DNA of 11,061 nt from JAGQOZ01 sp041399205 (GTDB lineage Bacteria > Planctomycetota > Planctomycetia > Pirellulales > Pirellulaceae), in assembly GCA_041399205.1 (NCBI GenBank), contig JAWKTK010000048.1:1-11061 (forward strand), in the 5' to 3' direction. Every line of letters starts with the position of its first letter. Position 1 is the first letter of the stretch. The notes beneath the pieces were generated by a model, which was not told where the DNA came from, made no database searches, and saw only the letters and a program-made list of their open reading frames with translations. Positions 6,631 through 11,061 of this stretch are shown piece by piece. The position numbers were made by a program, and so were the translations under genes.

Positions 6631-8610
6631 AGGATGAAACGACTCGGACGAAATGCATTCTGCGTCATCGGAATAGCCGACCGGACCAATTAATAGGTTT
6701 TCACGAGTAGACCGAGCAGACGTTTGACGATGAAAGTCGGTACGAACCGAACTGCGGTAGTCTTCGGCGTACTGACTTTCCAATTGGCCATGAACGAAAA
6801 ACTCGACATCGTCTGGTTCGAATACATCCGCGCCTGGTAGCGGAGGCTGCTGGTGCGGGTCGATACCGTCTACCAGTTCCGGTGTGACCAGGATCACCAA
6901 TTCTGTTTCGTCATGGACCGCCGCGTCGCTGGCGGCAAGTCTTCCTACAACCGGAAGGTCACCTAGCCAGGGAACGCGATTACCCTGGGCTTGATATCCA
7001 GCGGAAATGAGACCGGCAATCGCAAACGTTTGACCATTTTTGAGTTCGACTGTCGTTTCAAAGTTCCGAGTATTAATGTCTTTGATGTTCGTCCCGCCGG
7101 ATGCAGCGTCCCCACCGACTTGCGTTCCCGCTGATGATGCGTCTCGAGTGCTCAGTTCACCGGCCAGTGTGAGTCGAATACGATTCCGATCGATAATTAA
7201 AGGCGTAAAGCTCAACTGACAGCCAAACGGTACGAAAGAGACGCCTTGCAATCCCGAATTGGTGAAGCCCGTTACGACAGGCACTGGAAACTGCCCTCCT
7301 GCATGAAAGCTGGCCGTCTGACCATTCAATGCAGTCAGGCTTGGTTCGGCAATTGTCCTGGCCAACGATAGTTCTCGCAACGCTTTGATCGCCAGTTGGA
7401 CTTGGCCACTGTCCAGCGAAACTGGGATGTTGAATCCTGAGTAGGGAACAGAAAAAGTGTTTGCGTCGCCAGCATTACCAGCGAGCGGAAACAGGCCTTG
7501 TCCCGAATTGTCATTCACTTGAAAATTCAACCCAATGTTCCGCGCGGCGTTTCTCTTGACTTCGGCCACAATGACTCGAAGCGTAACCTGTTGTGCACCG
7601 GGTACTTTCAGCAAATTGATAACGTTCTCTTCTCCAGGCACAATGGCCTGAGGCAAAGGTACTTCGCCATTGATCCCCAACGCCGATTGACTTCCATCTA
7701 GTCCAAACGCGGATCGCGAAAGCTGAAACCCCAGTTGAGAATTCGGGCTTGGCGTTGTTTGGTCGCTTGTAACCGTGTTGGCGGCAACCGTTTTCAGGAT
7801 TTGTTCAGCTTCTAATGTGTCAATCGCTTCGCCGCGAATAACAATCTTGTTCCCAATTGTAGACAGCTGAACGTTGCTGTCTGGAAATGCGGTGTTGATT
7901 TCACTTTCTAAAGTCTCGATGTCCAATGGCGCATTCGCCCTTTCTGCATTCGTATAAAGAAAAACGGTGTTCGTCTTTCGATTCTGTCGGATCCAGAGCC
8001 CATTGGCGTCCGCAATTAACTGCAAAGCGTCCATAGGTGAAATGTTTCGGGCTTTCAATGAAACCATTGCCTGCGATGCCGCTTGCGACGCGACCAGATT
8101 TTGGTCCGGTAGCTTGGCTGCCAGCGTGTCCAAAACTTCGGAAATACTAACTTCGTTGAATTCGATTTTCTCTATCGTTAGGGGAAATGGTTCGGGAAGC
8201 TGCTCCTGCATCGCATTCACCGGAATCACGTCGGGGCGACGAGCTATCGGAGCAGAACGCGTCCTGGACCTTGATGTAGTACGGAGCCGTGGTTGTTCCG
8301 GTTGCCGACGTGGCACTTCGGTCGGCGAATTCTGGATTGAAGATCCAGTGACCGCAAATGATTTTGTTTGCAGTGAACGACCACTTACCTGTTGGGCGGG
8401 GCGATTCTTGGCGCGACCATTACTAGATTCAATTCGCCTGCCCGACTCGATTCGAGCGCCCAACTCGGGGCGTGTGCTGTTCCAAGACTGCGGAATCGAG
8501 TGCTTCGTCGTCGATTGATTCGCGCCGTAAAACAAACCTTGCGCTTGCGAGATAGAAGCCAAGCAACCCAGCACAGCCCAAAAGCCACAGGTAAGAAAGG
8601 TTCGATTCAT
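6628..8610 (-). CDS. cpaC: Secretin, outer-membrane channel of the tad pilus (CpaC/RcpA family)
   Basis: A 660-residue secretin that would form the outer-membrane ring for the pilus or secreted substrate. The N-terminus is a Sec signal peptide (about 1-24, ending ISQAQG). A long basic, Ser/Arg/Pro-rich linker (30-140) follows. Then come an N0/STN-like domain (about 146-223), a BON domain (about 228-280) typical of CpaC/RcpA, and the secretin core (about 337-580). Signature blocks include QVTLRVIVAEVKRNAARNIG, ALNGQTASFHAGGQFPVPV, ELKNGQTFAIAGLI, VPWLGDLPVVGRL and ETELVILVTPELV. About 80 residues of tail follow the core. ATG 8610 is preferred to a TTG at 8631 because it begins directly with the signal peptide (MNRTFLTCGFWAVLGCL). 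It heads a minus-strand operon with the two lipoproteins, divergent from the CpaB-like/ATPase block. The frame is intact. GspD or PilQ are less likely because of the BON domain and neighbours. Confidence 0.92.
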   Translation of the reverse strand: MNRTFLTCGFWAVLGCLASISQAQGLFYGANQSTTKHSIPQSWNSTRPELGARIESGRRIESSNGRAKNRPAQQVSGRSLQTKSFAVTGSSIQNSPTEVPRRQPEQPRLRTTSRSRTRSAPIARRPDVIPVNAMQEQLPEPFPLTIEKIEFNEVSISEVLDTLAAKLPDQNLVASQAASQAMVSLKARNISPMDALQLIADANGLWIRQNRKTNTVFLYTNAERANAPLDIETLESEINTAFPDSNVQLSTIGNKIVIRGEAIDTLEAEQILKTVAANTVTSDQTTPSPNSQLGFQLSRSAFGLDGSQSALGINGEVPLPQAIVPGEENVINLLKVPGAQQVTLRVIVAEVKRNAARNIGLNFQVNDNSGQGLFPLAGNAGDANTFSVPYSGFNIPVSLDSGQVQLAIKALRELSLARTIAEPSLTALNGQTASFHAGGQFPVPVVTGFTNSGLQGVSFVPFGCQLSFTPLIIDRNRIRLTLAGELSTRDASSAGTQVGGDAASGGTNIKDINTRNFETTVELKNGQTFAIAGLISAGYQAQGNRVPWLGDLPVVGRLAASDAAVHDETELVILVTPELVDGIDPHQQPPLPGADVFEPDDVEFFVHGQLESQYAEDYRSSVRTDFHRQTSARSTRENLLIGPVGYSDDAECISSESFHP

Positions 8611-8809
8611 AAAACCAGTTCGCAAAAACAAGGAGTCCGTTGGCGCACTCGCAACGCGCGTTTGGGGGGGACTTTAGAAATCCAACGAGAATTAATCAAG
8701 TTCAAAACATCTGTTTTTCAAATAGAACCGCTAGCTGATGTCCGAAGTTTGACGCAAAAGCGAACAGGACTACCAGCGGCAAACGAACCATGCAGAAAGG
8801 TGTAGAAAA
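8611..8809. promoter_or_regulatory. Divergent promoter region of the two pilus operons
   Basis: These 199 bases lie between the secretin (leftward) and the CpaB-like gene (rightward), so both operon promoters should be here. Visible features are a run of seven G at 8664-8670, an AT-rich stretch around 8690-8725, and TTTGACGCAA at 8748-8757. The last includes a -35-like TTGACG but only a poor -10 (TACCAG, 8771-8776). AAAGG at 8796-8800 lies nine bases before ATG 8810 and is the ribosome site of the CpaB-like gene. No clear operator palindrome was found. Confidence 0.5.
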
Positions 8810-9412
8810 ATGACAAGCTGGGTAAGGATGGGCATACCGTTGCTCATGGGCGCGAGTGCGATGATGGGAAATATGGTCTGGATTAATTACCAATTTCAGG
8901 AAACTGAGTACGCCCAGTTGGCTCGAGCCGTCACGCCCGCGCAGAAGGTCACGTTGCAGGACTTTCGGCCTGCCAAAATCCCATATGCCAATTCGAAAAC
9001 AACGGGGAACGCATTGGTACCTTGGTCTGAACTCGGATCCATACTAAATCGCCGACCGAAACGTCGTTTGGAAGAAGGCGATATGGTGCTGACACAAGAT
9101 TTCTTGCACGTGGAATTTGCCAGGGATCCGCAAGATGGTTATGAGTCCTTTCAGTTCCATTGGGACCAGCCTCTGGGCGAGATTAAACCACCGGAACATC
9201 CTGTGGTTCTGCGTTGCGATGAAATGAAACATAAATTGGCCGGGAACATCATTGCCTACGCCGTCGACACTATTCAGGTTGATGGCAAAGCCAAGTCTGT
9301 CTATCGCTTGTCCGTTGAATTCAAGAAAAACACCGAATACGTCAGCGACCAAGACCGGGCACTGATCAACCGATTCAAAGAAGAACACAACACGCTGTCT
9401 ATAGAATACTGA
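8810..9412 (+). CDS. Membrane-anchored CpaB/RcpC-like periplasmic protein
   Basis: A 200-residue protein with one N-terminal hydrophobic helix (about 4-24, MGIPLLMGASAMMG region) and a periplasmic body. Residues about 46-99 resemble the SAF-like part of CpaB/RcpC: KVTLQDFRPAKIPYA, a middle ending LVPWSELGSIL, then RRLEEGDMVLTQDFL. Here a strand-turn leads to the typical 'glycine-aspartate, then second dl' pattern. The C-terminal half (110-200) is beta-rich and not recognised. CpaB/RcpC proteins act in the periplasm with the secretin in tad systems. Its position opposite the secretin and just before the CpaF ATPase supports this role, but it is shorter than many CpaB proteins and quite divergent. 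Start ATG 8810 has AAAGG nine bases upstream. The frame is intact and 98 bases separate it from the ATPase gene. Confidence 0.6.
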   Translation: MTSWVRMGIPLLMGASAMMGNMVWINYQFQETEYAQLARAVTPAQKVTLQDFRPAKIPYANSKTTGNALVPWSELGSILNRRPKRRLEEGDMVLTQDFLHVEFARDPQDGYESFQFHWDQPLGEIKPPEHPVVLRCDEMKHKLAGNIIAYAVDTIQVDGKAKSVYRLSVEFKKNTEYVSDQDRALINRFKEEHNTLSIEY

Positions 9413-9510
9413 ATTGTAGCACCAAGGTAGCCAACGTCGCATTGGGCGATGATTGCTAGCGAAGGGTAATCACTTTCGTTGATTTGGGTTTTCAGAAAGC
9501 GACTCACGAG

Positions 9511-11061
9511 ATGTCCGATGAAATTCGATTTTGGTCCGAATTTGAACTAAGTGCTTCGGTGGCGCGTATTCCTGCCGAGTACCAGGAAGTGACCGTTGGC
9601 AGCGCTAGCCCACCTTTGACGGACATTCAAGTTGCCAGCACCTTGCTTCCCGAAGTTGCCTTACGTTTTCATCGAGTCGGCACGGATTGGGAGGTGACGC
9701 TGTTAGCCGACAAGCTGTGTACCGTCAACGGTGTGCGTTTACAAGTAGGCGAATCCGTTTCTATCGGACCTTCTATTGTTTCAATACCACCGTATTCGTT
9801 TGCGTTTGCCACTACTCAAGAAATCCAGAAACGCGAACAGCCAATCGAACAGCAAGCAGCGGAATTTGTTCGCCGTGTTCATCAAGACTTGGTTTCGAAT
9901 ACCGACAAAGAGTTTGTCGAAAACGCTCGATATGACGCAAAGGCTCTGCGACGAATCGAAAATGATATTGAAAGTATCGCTCGTAGCCACGGCATTCTGG
10001 AGCAATCTCATTTGGTCCAGCACCTGGCCAAAGAGACCGTCCTGCAATTATTGATTCAGGCATTCATTGAAGAAGAAACGCCCGTATCGCGTCACACAGA
10101 TGACCGCAATACCAGTGACGAATCAAAGTCGACGCGCCAATCATCTGCGATTTGGAGCACTCTGGCTACGGAGCAACCCGATTTTGAAGCAAGGCTGGAT
10201 AGCACACTTCGGCATCTGTCAGACCAACTTCGAATCAATGCGCAGCCGCATCAAAGCTGTTTGACGCAACAACTGGATGCCGTCGAAAAGGGCTTTGATT
10301 CCTTTTGGATGGACCAAGAAGCTGACTTTTATTTCGAAGTCAAGCTCTATATCGCGCTGCGAGAACTCAAGAAACAAGTCAAAGATATGGTGTTTGGCTA
10401 TGGACCATTGGAAGACTTGTTACGCTTGCCGTCCATCAGTGAAATCATGCTGGTAGGAGCAGACAAGATCTATATCGAGAAAGACGGCGCTCTGCAAAAA
10501 ACTGGGCGTCGTTTTCCTGATAACCAAACGGCCAAGTCAGTCATTCAGCGCATTGTCAACATTGATGGTCTGAGCATTGACACGACTAGTCCCTTAGTCG
10601 ATGCCAGATTGACGGATGGTAGCCGAGCGAATGCGGTAATTGCTCCCATTGCGCTAACCGGTCCTGCGCTGACAATCCGCCGTTTTCCGGAACGACCGTT
10701 GCGCATCACGGATCTGGTACAACACACGGCAACACCGCTTGCCCAGAATCTCAAGCACGCAGGACTTCCAGATCGGTCCGCCATGTCAGAATCGGTGGCA
10801 TTGTTCTTGAAGGCTTCTGTCGAAGCAAGAAAGAACATCATCGTGGCTGGCGGGACCGGCTCGGGAAAGACAACCTTACTGAATTGCCTGAGCGAATACA
10901 TTCCAGACCGTGAACGCATTGTCACCATTGAAGATACAGCCGAATTACAACTCAAGAACTCGCATGTCGTGAGCATGAAAACCAAACGAGCCAACGCCGA
11001 AGGAAAGGGTGAATACACAATTCAAGCGCTAGTACGCAATGCACTTCGCATGCGGCCCGAC
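9511..11061 (+). CDS. cpaF: FHA-like domain fused to CpaF/TadA pilus ATPase (3' end beyond window)
   Basis: An open frame of 517 codons from ATG 9511 to the right edge with no stop. Residues about 25-100 form an FHA-like beta-sandwich (YQEVTVGS, WEVTLLADKLCTVNGVRLQV, GESVSIG). It keeps the NG turn, but the usual GR and SxxH phosphothreonine contacts are replaced (GS; STLLPE). Residues about 110-290 are helical and acidic, with a poorly ordered stretch near 190-215. The ATPase part starts at GYGPLEDLLRLPSISEIMLVG (about 296-316; the usual GLGPLE..LL motif). It continues with ARLTDGSRANAVIAP, then Walker A GGTGSGKTT (447-455) and Asp box VTIEDTAEL (471-479). The window ends at RMRPD, just before Walker B. 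In ordinary CpaF the GPLE motif comes at around residue 80-100, so about 200 residues have been added. It is cytoplasmic, powering pilus assembly with the divergent secretin operon. The ribosome site is weak; an in-frame TAG at 9457 bars longer starts beyond that point. Confidence 0.88.
   Translation, partial: MSDEIRFWSEFELSASVARIPAEYQEVTVGSASPPLTDIQVASTLLPEVALRFHRVGTDWEVTLLADKLCTVNGVRLQVGESVSIGPSIVSIPPYSFAFATTQEIQKREQPIEQQAAEFVRRVHQDLVSNTDKEFVENARYDAKALRRIENDIESIARSHGILEQSHLVQHLAKETVLQLLIQAFIEEETPVSRHTDDRNTSDESKSTRQSSAIWSTLATEQPDFEARLDSTLRHLSDQLRINAQPHQSCLTQQLDAVEKGFDSFWMDQEADFYFEVKLYIALRELKKQVKDMVFGYGPLEDLLRLPSISEIMLVGADKIYIEKDGALQKTGRRFPDNQTAKSVIQRIVNIDGLSIDTTSPLVDARLTDGSRANAVIAPIALTGPALTIRRFPERPLRITDLVQHTATPLAQNLKHAGLPDRSAMSESVALFLKASVEARKNIIVAGGTGSGKTTLLNCLSEYIPDRERIVTIEDTAELQLKNSHVVSMKTKRANAEGKGEYTIQALVRNALRMRPD

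Noticed and set aside
7967..8518. A 183-residue plus-strand open frame opposite the secretin
   Set aside because: It is antisense to the N0/BON region of a clear secretin, and shows no motif or ribosome site.
1..11061. tRNA, rRNA, insertion sequences, CRISPR arrays or phage genes
   Set aside because: No tRNA cloverleaf sequence, transposase motif, long inverted repeat or repeat-spacer array was seen on either strand.

Overview
The window looks like the chromosome of a planctomycete, most likely a Pirellulaceae relative (inference). The reasons are the scattered tad/Flp-type pilus genes, a membrane-anchored Ser/Thr-kinase-like protein with PEGA-like repeats, a histone-deacetylase-family enzyme, moderate GC content and inconsistent Shine-Dalgarno use. 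No database search was possible; family calls rest on motifs read by eye.

Layout, left to right. Positions 1-355 (minus strand) hold the start of an unrecognised gene that runs off the left edge, preceded by a 32-codon ORF. Positions 488-1516 (minus) encode an intact HDAC/AcuC-like zinc deacetylase. Positions 1697-2847 (minus) hold a stand-alone CpaF/VirB11-type secretion ATPase whose motifs are all present but whose reading frame is broken about eight times. Positions 2848-3132 are a divergent intergenic region. Positions 3133-5290 (plus) hold a transmembrane Ser/Thr kinase-like gene, also broken about nine times; its kinase domain appears to be a pseudokinase. A clear plus-strand terminator follows at 5306-5344.

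The right half is an intact tad-type secretion/pilus locus in two divergent blocks. The minus-strand block reads secretin (CpaC/RcpA, 6628-8610), small lipoprotein (CpaD-like position, 6065-6619), TPR lipoprotein (TadD-like, 5312-6043). The plus-strand block reads CpaB/RcpC-like membrane-anchored protein (8810-9412), then a CpaF/TadA ATPase with an N-terminal FHA-like domain (9511 to past the right edge). The secretin and its lipoproteins would form the outer-membrane channel, the CpaB-like protein would act in the periplasm, and the ATPase would power assembly from the cytoplasm. TadB/TadC, prepilin peptidase and pilin genes are not in the window and may lie to the right.

Two points stand out. 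First, the locus pairs an FHA-like domain lacking the usual phosphothreonine-binding residues, fused to the motor, with a nearby transmembrane pseudokinase lacking the catalytic motifs. This suggests a phosphorylation-independent control module for the pilus (inference). Second, about 17 frame breaks (those resolved to one base are single-nucleotide indels) lie only between about 2.0 and 5.1 kb, while about 5.7 kb to the right and the HDAC gene to the left have none. The conserved residues at the breaks are intact, so a locally unpolished assembly patch or very recent decay are both possible.
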